DNA of 64,000 nucleotides, from the NCBI GenBank assembly GCA_902524285.1, contig CABZCR010000002.1, forward strand, positions 30,747 through 94,746. Reading direction: 5' to 3'. A program made the position numbers and the translations under genes. Every line of letters begins with the position of its first letter. The first letter of the stretch is position 1. Positions 18,281-28,379 of this stretch are shown piece by piece. The notes below the pieces were generated by a model. That model was not told the origin of the DNA and did no database searches. It saw only the letters and a program-made list of their open reading frames with translations. The stretch is from an uncultured Pelagibacteraceae bacterium. GTDB taxonomy: Bacteria > Pseudomonadota > Alphaproteobacteria > Pelagibacterales > AG-422-B15.

Positions 18281-19249
18281 ATGAATATTTTAATTACTCA
18301 AGATAAAAATGTGCAATTTTTATTTAAAATATATTATTTTATTTTTCTAGTTATTACCGTATCAGTTTTAACTTCTTTGATATTTACTAATAGTATTTAT
18401 CATAAGATAACTACCGCAAAAAACACGTCATCCGATATTTATGAAAAAGACTATCCAGTTTCTTATACCGGTGATTTACAAACAGTAAGATCGCTTCAGC
18501 AAAATAAAATTATTAATGATATTCAGATCGATGAAATCAGAAATACCAAAATCGTGCCAAATTTAAAAGTTGCTAAATTACCAGATGATTTAAATACAAT
18601 CAAATCCATAAAAAATAGAAAAGAGCTTTTTATAAAAATCACATTGCCATTAATAGTTCAAGAAAATAGCAAACTCTTATCAATAAATAAAAAAATAAGA
18701 TTGATTAAAAATAGTTTTGATCAAATATCGCGAAAAGAAGCAGTTTGGATTAATAATTTAATGCATGAGTATAAAGTAGATACTTTAGATTCTTTATTAG
18801 TGAAAGTTGACACAATACCCGCATCTCTTGCATTGGCTCAAGCAGCAATTGAGAGTGGATGGGGAACTTCGAGATTTGCATATGAGGGAAATGCACTCTT
18901 TGGACAATATGTCTGGGGTAATACAAATAACGGTATTATACCTAATGATCGAGAAACTAATGCAAAGTATAAAATCAAATCATTTGATAGCTTGAGCGAG
19001 TCAGTAGCGTCTTACATGAAAAATTTGAATACAAATTTTCACTATGATGACTTTCGCATTAATAGATTTGTATTACGATCAAATAATTTACCTATAAACG
19101 GCACTATTCTAGCTGAGTATCTCTCTAGCTATTCTATTGAGGATGATTATATCGATAAGGTCAGAAATATTATTGAAATAAATGACTTTGAAGATTTTGA
19201 TGACTTAAATATAGAAAAACAGCTTATGCTAATTACAGACATTATTTAA
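18281..19249 (+). CDS. Membrane-anchored Bax-type glucosaminidase
   Basis: A 322-residue protein with a single amino-terminal membrane segment at about 18-38, a poorly conserved periplasmic stretch, and a carboxy-terminal glucosaminidase (GH73/Bax-like) domain at about 178-312. The catalytic Glu191 lies in A-Q-A-A-I-E-S-G-W-G-T-S-R, followed by N-A-L-F-G-Q-Y-V-W. Such enzymes cleave the glycan chain of peptidoglycan next to N-acetylglucosamine. It begins 14 bases after nfuA and overlaps the convergent polysaccharide deacetylase by eight bases. The pair interrupts the conserved nfuA-tsaB order. The substrate is inferred from the family. Confidence 0.85.
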   Translation: MNILITQDKNVQFLFKIYYFIFLVITVSVLTSLIFTNSIYHKITTAKNTSSDIYEKDYPVSYTGDLQTVRSLQQNKIINDIQIDEIRNTKIVPNLKVAKLPDDLNTIKSIKNRKELFIKITLPLIVQENSKLLSINKKIRLIKNSFDQISRKEAVWINNLMHEYKVDTLDSLLVKVDTIPASLALAQAAIESGWGTSRFAYEGNALFGQYVWGNTNNGIIPNDRETNAKYKIKSFDSLSESVASYMKNLNTNFHYDDFRINRFVLRSNNLPINGTILAEYLSSYSIEDDYIDKVRNIIEINDFEDFDDLNIEKQLMLITDII

Positions 19250-20276
19250 CTAAAAACTGATATCCAAACCAATACCACTTTTCATCTAATTTTATTGTAC
19301 AATTTAGTCTAGCTCTTCCTTTCAAGTAAGCCTCACTCAATTGAATTTGTACTCTGTCTTTTTTAATATTTACAACTTCTTGCTTGTTCCATATTCCACC
19401 AGGATTAGAAAAACAATCTAAAGAATTACCTTGCAGATCATTTATTATACTAAATTCAATAGATGGTTTTTTATTATTAGTAAGGAACATATCCTCTGGT
19501 AAAAAATTTCTTATATTCAAAGAATACGCATTTGCTGCAAACTGAAATCTATCTTTGTCTCCAAATCTTTCATTAAGAGAAAACCTTGGCAAATAATATC
19601 TGTTATCAAAACTAGAAATAACCCCAGAGTGTTGACCAAAAGCATGGGAAATATCGAATTCTTTTAAAATTCTAATTATTTCACTGCTTGTTTCACCATA
19701 CGGATATGCAAAAAGTTCTGGGATGAAACCAATATTCTTAAGCCAACTTTTATGGGAATTTAATATATCTTCTTTTACATTTGAAATATTGTTTAATGGC
19801 ATGTGCAAATGTGTAGATGTGTGTTGACCAACACTTCCACCTTCATCAATAAATATTTTTATTTCATCCCATGTCATGTAACCTCTAGTTTTTTTATCAA
19901 TTATTTCTGTAGATACAAATAACGTGACTGGAATTGCATTATCTCTGAAAACTGGCCATGCAACTTTGTAAAATGACTCATAGGCATCATCTACAGAAAA
20001 TGCAACAGCTTTATCGTGAAATTTGCCATTACTATCCAAAACTTCAATTAATTCATCTAACTCTATGACTTTAATCTTATTACTTACAATATGTTCAATA
20101 TGTGAATAAAATTGTTCCTTAGTAACATTGGTTGACGGATACTTATCTTCCCCAAATCTGTGGTACATAAATACTGAAACACCAGGTTCAGAAAAAGCAG
20201 GTAGGACACATGAAAAGCAAATTAATAAAAATAAAAAATAAATTTTACTAAAATCAGTAAAAAAAAAATTATTCAT
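19242..20276 (-). CDS. Secreted polysaccharide deacetylase (NodB-homology)
   Basis: A 344-residue exported enzyme with a signal peptide at about 1-29 (hydrophobic core I-Y-F-L-F-L-L-I, then P-A-F-S). The NodB-like domain spans about 34-250: M-Y-H-R-F at 37-41, the metal-binding pair D96-D97 in F-S-V-D-D-A-Y, H152-T-S-T-H156, and A-Y-P-Y-G near 205. The last 90 or so residues form an extra beta-rich region of unknown role. Such proteins remove acetyl groups from N-acetylglucosamine polymers. It converges on the glucosaminidase with overlapping ends, and lies 41 bases from the divergent tsaB. Whether it acts on peptidoglycan or another glycan is open. Confidence 0.85.
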   Translation of the reverse strand: MNNFFFTDFSKIYFLFLLICFSCVLPAFSEPGVSVFMYHRFGEDKYPSTNVTKEQFYSHIEHIVSNKIKVIELDELIEVLDSNGKFHDKAVAFSVDDAYESFYKVAWPVFRDNAIPVTLFVSTEIIDKKTRGYMTWDEIKIFIDEGGSVGQHTSTHLHMPLNNISNVKEDILNSHKSWLKNIGFIPELFAYPYGETSSEIIRILKEFDISHAFGQHSGVISSFDNRYYLPRFSLNERFGDKDRFQFAANAYSLNIRNFLPEDMFLTNNKKPSIEFSIINDLQGNSLDCFSNPGGIWNKQEVVNIKKDRVQIQLSEAYLKGRARLNCTIKLDEKWYWFGYQFLVK

Positions 20277-20317
20277 TTCATTTTATTTTTAGTCTATATG
20301 TAAAAAATAGCAATAAT

Positions 20318-20941
20318 ATGTTTCTTATTCTAGATTTCACTAAATCACTCAAGCTTGCAATCTTTAGCAAGAATATTTTGCTTACAAAAGAATTAAATAC
20401 ACAAAAAAATATATCTGAAATATTAATTGTTGAAGTAGAAAAGTTTTTAAAAAAATCAAAGATTAGTATTAAGCAATTAAAGTCAATTTATGTCATTACT
20501 GGTCCCGGAAGTTTTACAGGTATCAGATCAGCATTAACTTTTGCTAAATCTTTAAAACTGACCATGAAATTAAATCTTTATGGGTTATCAAAATTTGAAA
20601 TTATAAACTTTAAATTTAAAATCAATAAATATAACGAAAACAGACGTATATTTTTACATTATAGAGATAGTCAGTTCTTTTCCCAGACTTTCAAAGGCTA
20701 TAAGTCAATAGATGAAGTCAGGTTAATCAACTTTGATGATGAAAAATTAAAATTAAATAATAAGTTAACTTACATATATGATAATATTCTGTTTAAAGCT
20801 TTAGCAGAAAATGAAACTTTTAAAAAAAAAGATAGTTTGCATTTAGTAGTCTATAATTTTATAGAAATAAATGAAATTATTATAAATAATATGATTGATA
20901 ACACCGACCCAAAGCCGCTATATATAAGTAATTATTACTGA
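20318..20941 (+). CDS. tsaB: tRNA threonylcarbamoyladenosine biosynthesis protein TsaB
   Basis: Non-catalytic partner of TsaD in making t6A37 of tRNA. The family signature V-I-T-G-P-G-S-F-T-G-I-R lies at 59-70, and the protein ends in P-L-Y-I-S, matching the P-x-Y-L-R end of TsaB. At 207 residues it is a little short, and the middle is Lys/Asn/Phe-rich and strongly diverged, including the first strand (L-D-F-T instead of L-D-T-S). rimI, which usually follows, is missing: fur starts nine bases after the stop. Confidence 0.85.
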   Translation: MFLILDFTKSLKLAIFSKNILLTKELNTQKNISEILIVEVEKFLKKSKISIKQLKSIYVITGPGSFTGIRSALTFAKSLKLTMKLNLYGLSKFEIINFKFKINKYNENRRIFLHYRDSQFFSQTFKGYKSIDEVRLINFDDEKLKLNNKLTYIYDNILFKALAENETFKKKDSLHLVVYNFIEINEIIINNMIDNTDPKPLYISNYY

Positions 20942-20950
20942 GTACCATAA

Positions 20951-21364
20951 ATGATTAATGTAAAAAAAATGTGCAAAGAAAAAGGCTTAAGAATGACTGA
21001 GCAACGAAATATTATAGCAGATGTCATAACAGAAATGAGCGTGAATGGGCACCCTGATGTAAATGAGATTTTTTTAAATGCAAATGAAAAAGATAAAAAT
21101 ATTAGTATCGCGACAGTATATAGAACAGTAAAGTTATTTGAGGAATATGGGGCGATTGAGAAACATGAGTTCAAAGATGGCAGGTCTAGGTATGAAGCTA
21201 TTGAAGACCACCACCACGATCACTTGATAGATATTGAGTCAGGAGAGATCCATGAATTCACTAATGAAGAAATAGAAAATATTCAGAAAGCGGTTGCTAA
21301 ATCACTTGGCTACGAACTCGTAGATCATAGGTTAGAACTCTATGGAATTAAAATTAAAAAATAA
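20951..21364 (+). CDS. fur: Fur/Mur-family metalloregulator
   Basis: A 137-residue ferric-uptake-type repressor with an amino-terminal winged helix (G-L-R-M-T-E-Q-R-N-I-I-A, then S-I-A-T-V-Y-R-T-V-K-L) and a His-rich metal site (E-D-H-H-H-D-H-L-I). The structural Cys pair of E. coli Fur (H-L-I-C-x2-C) is replaced here by H-L-I-D-I-E-S-G, as in alphaproteobacterial Fur/Mur proteins that sense manganese or iron. It keeps the conserved position between the tsaB region and plsC. Which metal it senses is not decidable. A second Fur-type gene, irr, lies at 40853. Confidence 0.93.
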   Translation: MINVKKMCKEKGLRMTEQRNIIADVITEMSVNGHPDVNEIFLNANEKDKNISIATVYRTVKLFEEYGAIEKHEFKDGRSRYEAIEDHHHDHLIDIESGEIHEFTNEEIENIQKAVAKSLGYELVDHRLELYGIKIKK

Positions 21365-21368
21365 TTAA

Positions 21369-22145
21369 ATGTCCATCCTAAGACTCATTTTTATATTATT
21401 TTTTTTAGTTTTGATTATTGCCATATCAATACCAATTCAAATTATATGTAATACTATAGGCTTTAAATTAAAAAAACTTTATCCATTATTTTTTTACCAA
21501 TTGATCAAAATAACTATAGGAATAAATATAAATTTTAATAAAGCAAAGTTTAATAAAAGAAAAAATGGAGTATTGTATATTGCAAACCATGTTTCCTGGT
21601 TTGATATCATCTGTTTAGGAACGTTATTAAATGCAAGATTTGTTGCAAAAAAAGAGGTCTCTAAAATGGGAATTTTTGGTTTTTTAGCTAAATTAAGTAA
21701 TACTTTTTTTATCGATAATGAGAACAAAATTAAAATTATAGAGTATAATAATTTTATTCGAAAAAAACTTCAAAAAGGTGAAAATTTTATCATTTTTCCA
21801 GAAGGAACAACTTCCGATGGAAATGGCATTATAAATTTTAAATCATCAATGCTTGAGTGTGCGTTTGATGAGAGCAATCAGATAAATATACAGCCAATAT
21901 CAATATGTTATTCAAAGTTAAACAATATCCCTATGGGAATATATTTAAGACGAAATATAGCATGGGTTGGTGATACTTCTATGGTGGCAGCTATGGCCAA
22001 TTTCTTAAGATCTGGTAGAATTACAGTAGATATAATTTTTCACGAACTAATGAGCATCAATAATTTTAAGAATAGAAAAGAATTAGCAAGTTATTGTGAA
22101 AATCAAATATTGAGTGGTTTAAATAAAACTTTAAAAATTAATTAA
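21369..22145 (+). CDS. plsC: 1-acyl-sn-glycerol-3-phosphate acyltransferase (PlsC family)
   Basis: Acylates lysophosphatidic acid to phosphatidic acid at the inner membrane. An amino-terminal hydrophobic helix (about 5-28) anchors the protein. The acyltransferase motif is N-H74-V-S-W-F-D79 (H-x4-D), followed by the substrate motif I-F-P-E-G-T-T-S near 137-144. Length is 258 residues. It sits four bases after fur and one base before miaB, as in other Alphaproteobacteria. A closely related family acylates lyso-ornithine lipids; the sequence alone does not exclude that. Confidence 0.88.
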   Translation: MSILRLIFILFFLVLIIAISIPIQIICNTIGFKLKKLYPLFFYQLIKITIGININFNKAKFNKRKNGVLYIANHVSWFDIICLGTLLNARFVAKKEVSKMGIFGFLAKLSNTFFIDNENKIKIIEYNNFIRKKLQKGENFIIFPEGTTSDGNGIINFKSSMLECAFDESNQINIQPISICYSKLNNIPMGIYLRRNIAWVGDTSMVAAMANFLRSGRITVDIIFHELMSINNFKNRKELASYCENQILSGLNKTLKIN

Positions 22146-22146
22146 A

Positions 22147-23454
22147 ATGCGTCATTCAACTTTTTTTGTTAAGTCATACGGTTGTCAAATGAATGTTTAT
22201 GATAGTAAAAAAATCATTTCGATTCTGGAAAATAAAGGGTTAAAAAAAAATAAAGATTTAGAAAATGCTGATTTGGTTGTTTTCAATACTTGTAATATAC
22301 GAGATAAAGCCGCTCATAAACTTTATTCAGATATTGGAAGATTAAATAAATATAAAAAAGAAAAAACAATAGCAGTTGTTGGTTGTGTGGCACAAGCTGA
22401 AAATTCAGAAATGTTTAATAAAAATAAATCAATCGATATTGTTTTAGGCCCGCAAAGCTACCACTTATTGCCACAAATGATTGATGACTTAAAAAAAAAT
22501 CCCAAACAGATAAATACTGAATTTATAGTGAATGAAAAGTTTGATTACTTGACAGAACAAAAAAGAAAGCAGGGAGTTTCCTCATATATAACTATTCAAG
22601 AAGGTTGTGATAAATTTTGCTCATTCTGTGTGGTACCTTACACAAGAGGACCTGAGTACTCTCGTCCTTTAAAGTCCTTAATCAATGAGATTAATATACT
22701 TACTGATAAAGGGGCAAAAGAGATCGTATTATTAGGTCAAAATGTAAATGCATACAATACTTCTTATAATGGAAGAAAAATCAATATAGCGGATTTAATT
22801 GAAGAAATAAGTAACAACAAAAAAATTAATAGAATAAGGTATACAACTTCGCACCCGACTAATATGAGCGATGATTTAATCAATTTGCATTCAACTAATA
22901 AAAAACTTATGCCTTTCCTTCATTTGCCTGTTCAGTCAGGATCATCAAATATTTTGAGGAAAATGAACAGAAAATACGATACTGATTATTATTTAAAGAT
23001 CATTGAGAGACTAAAAACTGTTAATCCAAAAATTGAAATATCCTCAGATTTTATTATCGGTTACCCAGGTGAAACTGATAGTGATTTCAAAAAAACACTT
23101 AATTTAGTTGATGAAATAAAGTTTACTCAATCATATTCATTTATTTATAGCCCTAGGCCTGGTACTAAATCTGCAGTTGAAAAAGATGAGACATCACTTC
23201 AAATTAAAAAAGAACGACTTACCATTCTCCAAGAACGATTAAAAGAAATACAGTTTGAATTTAACAAAAGTTTCTGTGGTAAAAGTACTGATGTCTTAAT
23301 CGAAAATCAAAGTGTTAGTAATCCTGAATATTTTTTTGGAAGAACGCCATTTATGCAATCTGTTTATATAAAGTCTCAAAAAATGAATCCAGGTGAAGTA
23401 AAAAATGTAAACATTTCAACTTGCAATCATAAGAACTTATATGCTAGTTATTAA
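22147..23454 (+). CDS. miaB: tRNA-2-methylthio-N6-dimethylallyladenosine synthase
   Basis: Radical-SAM methylthiotransferase modifying A37 of tRNAs. The UPF0004 domain carries cluster ligands Cys13 (Y-G-C-Q-M-N), Cys49 (F-N-T-C-N) and Cys80 (V-V-G-C-V-A). The radical-SAM motif is C154-D-K-F-C158-S-F-C161. A carboxy-terminal TRAM domain follows at about 370-435. Length is 435 residues. Two A9 runs lie in the reading frame without breaking it, which is a useful comparison for the broken T9 run in regB. The order plsC-miaB-phoH-ybeY is the alphaproteobacterial norm. Confidence 0.96.
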   Translation: MRHSTFFVKSYGCQMNVYDSKKIISILENKGLKKNKDLENADLVVFNTCNIRDKAAHKLYSDIGRLNKYKKEKTIAVVGCVAQAENSEMFNKNKSIDIVLGPQSYHLLPQMIDDLKKNPKQINTEFIVNEKFDYLTEQKRKQGVSSYITIQEGCDKFCSFCVVPYTRGPEYSRPLKSLINEINILTDKGAKEIVLLGQNVNAYNTSYNGRKINIADLIEEISNNKKINRIRYTTSHPTNMSDDLINLHSTNKKLMPFLHLPVQSGSSNILRKMNRKYDTDYYLKIIERLKTVNPKIEISSDFIIGYPGETDSDFKKTLNLVDEIKFTQSYSFIYSPRPGTKSAVEKDETSLQIKKERLTILQERLKEIQFEFNKSFCGKSTDVLIENQSVSNPEYFFGRTPFMQSVYIKSQKMNPGEVKNVNISTCNHKNLYASY

Positions 23455-23471
23455 TTTAATGTATATAAAAC

Positions 23472-24485
23472 TTGAAGAATAAATTACTCAATAATACGTA
23501 CAGTGAGAATTCTGCACAGGATCTTAGCTCAACAGTAATAACCATAGAAAACTCTGAAGCATTAGATATTTTTGGAGTAAATAACAAAAATATAAATTTT
23601 TTTAAAAAAAAATTACCTTTAAAAATATACCAAAAAGGAAATCAATTAATTATTCAGGGAAATAAGAAAAATAGAGATATTTTAAAGAAAGCAATAAACC
23701 GTACAATCAAAGATAAGAAATTAAATAAAAAAATTAACTTTAGCATGAACTCCATGCAGGAGAACTTAAACATGTATATTTCAAATGATATAAAAAATTT
23801 AAATGTTACTAAAACAGCTAAGGCTGATGTTATTGGTAAAAGTAAACTGCAAAATACTTACTTAGAATTATTACAAAATAAACAAATAGTATTTGCAATT
23901 GGGCCAGCTGGTACAGGAAAGACATTTCTTGCTGTCGCTGCAGCAGTTTCTCAACTTATAGAAAATAAGTTTGATCGCATAATTTTATCTAGGCCTGCAG
24001 TGGAGGCAGGTGAGAAATTAGGATTTCTTCCAGGCGATTTGAAAGATAAAGTAGACCCCTATTTAAGGCCATTATACGACTCATTGTATGATTTAATGCC
24101 ATCTGATATTGCGCTAAGGAAGATTCAGTCGTCTGAGATTGAAATTGCACCATTAGCATTTATGAGAGGCAGGACTCTTAATAATTCATTCGTCATATTA
24201 GATGAAGCTCAAAATGCTACGCATAATCAAATAAAAATGTTTTTAACAAGATGCGGTAAGAATTCAAGAATGGTTGTGACCGGGGATCCTTCACAGACAG
24301 ACCTAAGCAGGAGAAGTGAATCAGGTCTAATAAGATCTATAAAAATTTTGTCAGATATTGAAGGTGTTTCAGTAATAAATTTTGGACAGAAGGATATAGT
24401 TCGAGATGAAATGGTTACAAAAATCATAAACGCCTACGATTCTTATGATGATCAAATCAAGGACCTTTTTGATCAAAAAAACTAA
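23472..24485 (+). CDS. phoH: PhoH-family ATPase/RNA-associated protein
   Basis: A 337-residue PhoH-like P-loop protein. A KH-like amino-terminal region (about 25-90) is followed by Walker A G-P-A-G-T-G-K-T at 144-151, the R-P-A-V-E-A-G-E-K-L-G-F-L-P-G-D motif, Walker B V-I-L-D-E-A-Q-N, and V-V-T-G-D-P-S-Q-T. Family members bind ATP and act with the YbeY endonuclease in RNA metabolism. The start at 23472 is a TTG; no ATG occurs before the first conserved block. Only three bases separate its stop from ybeY. Confidence 0.93.
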   Translation: MKNKLLNNTYSENSAQDLSSTVITIENSEALDIFGVNNKNINFFKKKLPLKIYQKGNQLIIQGNKKNRDILKKAINRTIKDKKLNKKINFSMNSMQENLNMYISNDIKNLNVTKTAKADVIGKSKLQNTYLELLQNKQIVFAIGPAGTGKTFLAVAAAVSQLIENKFDRIILSRPAVEAGEKLGFLPGDLKDKVDPYLRPLYDSLYDLMPSDIALRKIQSSEIEIAPLAFMRGRTLNNSFVILDEAQNATHNQIKMFLTRCGKNSRMVVTGDPSQTDLSRRSESGLIRSIKILSDIEGVSVINFGQKDIVRDEMVTKIINAYDSYDDQIKDLFDQKN

Positions 24486-24488
24486 TTA

Positions 24489-24947
24489 ATGATTGAAATA
24501 AATTATAATATTGATGCTGCAGCGGGATGGAAAAAAAATTTTCCATATTTTAAAAAGTATATTTCAAAAACAGTCAATGCTACTCTAAACATTGTTGATG
24601 TTGGGGTCGCTAAAAATGTTTCAATAACTTTTTTATTGACCTCAAATAAAAAAATTAAAGAATTAAACATGAAATTTAGAAAAAAAAATAAACCTACTAA
24701 CGTCTTGTCATTCCCAATGCAATCAACATATATGGATAACTATCTTTTAGGTGATATTGTGCTGGCAAATCAAACTTTGCTACAAGAGTCAATAGAACTA
24801 AGGGTTAAAAAATACGATTACTTAAGCAAGATGACAATTCATGGAATGCTTCACTTATTAGGATATGATCATAAAACAGAAAAACAATACAAACAAATGA
24901 AAAAATTTGAAAATTTAATATATAATTCTGTTAAGCTTGAATTATGA
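24489..24947 (+). CDS. ybeY: Endoribonuclease YbeY (rRNA maturation)
   Basis: Zinc-dependent single-strand endoribonuclease needed for 16S rRNA 3' end maturation and ribosome quality control. The metal-binding signature H118-G-M-L-H122-L-L-G-Y-D-H128 is intact, as is the upstream N-K-P-T-N-V-L-S-F-P block at 67-76. Length is 152 residues. The stop overlaps the start of corC by four bases (ATGA), so corC is translationally coupled. Confidence 0.95.
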   Translation: MIEINYNIDAAAGWKKNFPYFKKYISKTVNATLNIVDVGVAKNVSITFLLTSNKKIKELNMKFRKKNKPTNVLSFPMQSTYMDNYLLGDIVLANQTLLQESIELRVKKYDYLSKMTIHGMLHLLGYDHKTEKQYKQMKKFENLIYNSVKLEL

Positions 24948-25780
24948 TAAATAAGATATTTAATAAAAATATTTTCAAAAAAAAGTCATCAAACAATTCA
25001 TTGAAGCAGAGTATCGAGACTGTTTTGGATAGCGATCTGAAAGGCGCAGAGGGAATATCCAAACACGAAAGATTAATGCTTTTAAACATTCTGAAAATTA
25101 ATGATATTAGATCTTCAGATATTATGATACCAAGAGCAGATATTGGTGCCGTAGAAGTTAATGACTCTTTTGAAAAAGTACTCGAGGTATTTATTAAGGA
25201 AGCTCACTCCAGAGTACCTGTATATGACAAAAACTTAGATAATATTATTGGAATGGTTCACATAAAGGATTTGGTTAATTTTCAAAACCAAAAAAGGTCT
25301 GAGACCAACTTTCTTAGAGATTTAAAAAGGGATATTTTAGAAATACCTCCTTCAATGCCAGTGCTTGATTTACTTTTAAAAATGCAAATAACGAGGTTGC
25401 ACATGGGTATCGTTATAGATGAATATGGTTGTACTGATGGCCTCATTACTATTGAAGATGTAATTGAGGAAATTACCGGCGAAATAGAGGATGAGCACGA
25501 TGAAAAAAACTTACCCATGCTTATTAAATCATCCGCAAACACCTATGAGGCGAGTGCAAGGGTTTCAATCGATGAGCTGCAGAATGTAACAAATATTGAA
25601 TTTATTGTTTCAAATGAAAATGAAGACATAGATACTCTAGGAGGATTAATATTTGCAATTACTGGCAGGGTCCCTCAAAGAGGAGAGATCATACAACACG
25701 ACTCAGGAACGACATTTGAAATAAAAGATGCAGATCCAATGAAAATTAAATCTGTAAAAGTATCAACCCCGAAAAAATAA
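24944..25780 (+). CDS. corC: CorC/HlyC-family CBS-domain protein
   Basis: A 278-residue cytoplasmic protein with two CBS repeats (about 58-180; I-M-I-P-R-A-D-I near 59 and V-I-D-E-Y-G-C-T-D-G-L-I-T-I-E-D near 157) and a carboxy-terminal CorC_HlyC domain (about 195-275). Members are linked to magnesium/cobalt efflux and to adenosine-nucleotide sensing. It overlaps ybeY by four bases and shares one base with lnt (TAATG). The phoH-ybeY-corC-lnt operon is widely conserved in proteobacteria, although the mechanistic link is not established. Confidence 0.92.
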   Translation: MINKIFNKNIFKKKSSNNSLKQSIETVLDSDLKGAEGISKHERLMLLNILKINDIRSSDIMIPRADIGAVEVNDSFEKVLEVFIKEAHSRVPVYDKNLDNIIGMVHIKDLVNFQNQKRSETNFLRDLKRDILEIPPSMPVLDLLLKMQITRLHMGIVIDEYGCTDGLITIEDVIEEITGEIEDEHDEKNLPMLIKSSANTYEASARVSIDELQNVTNIEFIVSNENEDIDTLGGLIFAITGRVPQRGEIIQHDSGTTFEIKDADPMKIKSVKVSTPKK

Positions 25781-27207
25781 TGAATTTATTGGGAGTTATT
25801 CCGCCTAAAAAAATTAATTTATTTATTGTAAGTTTTCTATTGGGGTTATTCTTAGCTTTAAGTTTTGAGCCATTCAAGGTTCCTTTTTTGTCTTTGCTTA
25901 TTATTGGTGTCTATTTTTTACTAAATGAAACTGTTTTTAAGAGTTTTCAAAATTATCGTAAAATTTTTTTTTATAATGGAATTTTATTTGGTTTCGGTTT
26001 TTTTTTACTAAGTATGTATTGGGTTTCAAATTCAATATTAGAGCTTAATGATAAATATTTCTATATTGCTCCAATCATTTTGATTTTTTTACCATTTTGT
26101 TTATCGATTTTTTTTGGAATTATGCAACTTATTAATGCTTCCATGTGGAGCACATCAAATTCTAAATTATTTTATTTTAGTTCTCTATGGACAATTTTTG
26201 AATTATTAAGGAGTGAATTATTCACAGGCCTTCCATGGAATTTGATCGGCTATAGTTGGTCATGGTCATTAAGCTTTTCACAATCCGTTTCAATTTTTGG
26301 TATTTATGGACTTGGTTTGATAACCGTATTCAGTGCTGTATGTATATTCAGCTATATAACAAACAGTAAAAACTTTTTTTACGTAATTACAGGAGTACTA
26401 ATATTTTTGTTGTTATATATATATGGTAACTCTAGACTTAATAATTATCAAATAGAATACTCAGAAAATAATATAAGAATTGTCCACACATACTTTGATC
26501 AAAAAGATAAGTGGGCTAGCGAATCAATTTCACAAATTATGAAAATGGGATCATACAATATGGTAACAGTTTTTCCTGAGACCTCATTGAGATTTGATGC
26601 AAATAAACCTGAAAATTGGATAGTTGGTTATATTAGAAAAGATCAAAATAATTTTTTTAATTCTATTAACTATTCAGGATTTACTTATGATAAAAAAATT
26701 CTTGTTCCATTTGGGGAATATTTTCCTTTCTCAAAGTTTTTAAATGTTTTATTTCCTGAAAACTTATTTTTTAAAAATGAAATCTCAAAAGGTGATAATG
26801 ATCAAGAGTTTCCATCTAATCTGTCACCTTTAATTTGCTATGAGGTGATTTTCCCTAATTTTGTTCGTGATAGTCTAACTGATAATACTAATTTACTAGT
26901 AAATATCAGTAATGATGGGTGGTTTGGTGATTTTAGTGGTCCTAGGCAGCATTTTGTTCATGCTCAGTTCAGATCAATCGAACTTGGAATTCCTATGGTT
27001 CGATCTTCAAATAAAGGCATTTCCGGATTAATTGGCTCGATGGGGGAAATAATAAATGCTACAAATTCTAAAAAAAGTACCTACTTAGATTTAAAAATTC
27101 CAAAAAAACTTGAGGCAACTGTTTACAGACAGCACGGAAATATTATTACGTATTTTTTGATAGTTTTATTTTTTATTATTGGATATGCTGTATGTTCTAA
27201 ACAATAA
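25780..27207 (+). CDS. lnt: Apolipoprotein N-acyltransferase
   Basis: Adds the third acyl chain to lipoproteins in the inner membrane, needed for the lipoproteins at 7487 and 9702. The amino-terminal 215 residues hold about seven membrane segments. The periplasmic nitrilase-like domain contains the triad Glu267 (F-P-E-T-S), Lys305/306 ([10 protein letters not shown]) and Cys353 (L-I-C-Y-E). A final membrane helix ends the protein. Length is 475 residues. In most Alphaproteobacteria a small HTH regulator gene stands between lnt and metK; here metK begins seven bases later. Confidence 0.95.
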   Translation: MNLLGVIPPKKINLFIVSFLLGLFLALSFEPFKVPFLSLLIIGVYFLLNETVFKSFQNYRKIFFYNGILFGFGFFLLSMYWVSNSILELNDKYFYIAPIILIFLPFCLSIFFGIMQLINASMWSTSNSKLFYFSSLWTIFELLRSELFTGLPWNLIGYSWSWSLSFSQSVSIFGIYGLGLITVFSAVCIFSYITNSKNFFYVITGVLIFLLLYIYGNSRLNNYQIEYSENNIRIVHTYFDQKDKWASESISQIMKMGSYNMVTVFPETSLRFDANKPENWIVGYIRKDQNNFFNSINYSGFTYDKKILVPFGEYFPFSKFLNVLFPENLFFKNEISKGDNDQEFPSNLSPLICYEVIFPNFVRDSLTDNTNLLVNISNDGWFGDFSGPRQHFVHAQFRSIELGIPMVRSSNKGISGLIGSMGEIINATNSKKSTYLDLKIPKKLEATVYRQHGNIITYFLIVLFFIIGYAVCSKQ

Positions 27208-27214
27208 GCTGAAT

Positions 27215-28372
27215 ATGAATAAAAATTATCTCTTTACAAGTGAGTCAGTTTCTGAGGGTCATCCTGATAAAGTATGTGATATAATTTCTGATGCAGTTGT
27301 CGATGATTTTCTATCACAAGAAAATCCTGAGAACGTAAGGGTCGCAATGGAAACACTGGTTACTACTAATAAAGTGGTGATGGCCGGTGAAGTTAGAGGT
27401 CCAGAAAATTACAAATGTGATTATGAATCTTTAGCTAGAAAAGCTGTAAAGGATATCGGATACGAACAAGAGGGATTTCATTGGGAAAAATTTTCTTTTG
27501 ATTGCTCAGGAGTTCATAGTCAATCCGCTGATATTGCTATGGGAGTTGATGCATCAGGTAACAAAGACCAGGGTGCTGGCGATCAAGGAATAATGTTTGG
27601 ATATGCTTGCAAAGAAACAGCTACTCTTATGCCTGCTCCAATTTATTATTCACATAAAATATTAGAGGAAATGGCAATAAAGAGAAAAAGGGGTGAAACG
27701 CCTGGAATCCAACCTGACTCTAAAAGTCAAGTTACTCTTAAGTATAGTAATGGCTTACCAGAGAAATGTACAAAGATAGTTGTTTCTACGCAACATGATG
27801 AAAATTTAGATCAACAAGGTGTGAGTGAAATTATCATTCCAATAATCAAAAATATAATGCCAGATGAGTGGTTAAGTAATGAAACTGAAATTTTAATTAA
27901 CCCAACCGGAAAATTTGTAATTGGTGGTCCAGACGGAGATACAGGTTTAACAGGCAGAAAAATAATTGTTGATACTTACGGAGGAGCTGCCCCACATGGT
28001 GGTGGTGCATTTTCTGGAAAAGACCCCACTAAAGTTGATAGATCTGCAGCTTACATTACGAGATATATTGCAAAAAATATTGTTGCATCAGGCATAGCTG
28101 ATAAATGCACACTACAACTAGCCTACGCGATTGGAGTTTCGGAACCACTCTCAATTTATGTTGATACACACGGTACATCTAATATTTCAGATGAAGAACT
28201 TATAAAAAAAATAAATTCTAATATTGATCTTACCCCTAGAGGAATTAGAGATCACTTAAACTTACACAAACCAATATATAAAAAAAGTGCTGCTTACGGG
28301 CATTTTGGAAGAGATGTAGAAAGTGACGGATCTTTTTCTTGGGAAAAAATCGATTTAGCTAACAAACTATAA
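27215..28372 (+). CDS. metK: S-adenosylmethionine synthetase
   Basis: Makes SAM from methionine and ATP and so feeds rsmI, miaB, trmB and ubiE in this window. The MetK signatures are complete: [14 protein letters not shown] near the start, [11 protein letters not shown], and [18 protein letters not shown]. The ATG at 27215 gives M-N-K-N-Y-L-F and a 385-residue protein; a longer frame from 27179 would start inside lnt with an unconserved tail. I see no SAM-II or other riboswitch, as the seven-base gap leaves no room. Confidence 0.97.
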   Translation: MNKNYLFTSESVSEGHPDKVCDIISDAVVDDFLSQENPENVRVAMETLVTTNKVVMAGEVRGPENYKCDYESLARKAVKDIGYEQEGFHWEKFSFDCSGVHSQSADIAMGVDASGNKDQGAGDQGIMFGYACKETATLMPAPIYYSHKILEEMAIKRKRGETPGIQPDSKSQVTLKYSNGLPEKCTKIVVSTQHDENLDQQGVSEIIIPIIKNIMPDEWLSNETEILINPTGKFVIGGPDGDTGLTGRKIIVDTYGGAAPHGGGAFSGKDPTKVDRSAAYITRYIAKNIVASGIADKCTLQLAYAIGVSEPLSIYVDTHGTSNISDEELIKKINSNIDLTPRGIRDHLNLHKPIYKKSAAYGHFGRDVESDGSFSWEKIDLANKL

Positions 28373-28379
28373 ATTTTTT

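Noticed and set aside
27179..27214. A longer MetK starting inside lnt at 27179
   Set aside because: The added 12 residues do not match MetK, while the ATG at 27215 gives the normal amino end [11 protein letters not shown].
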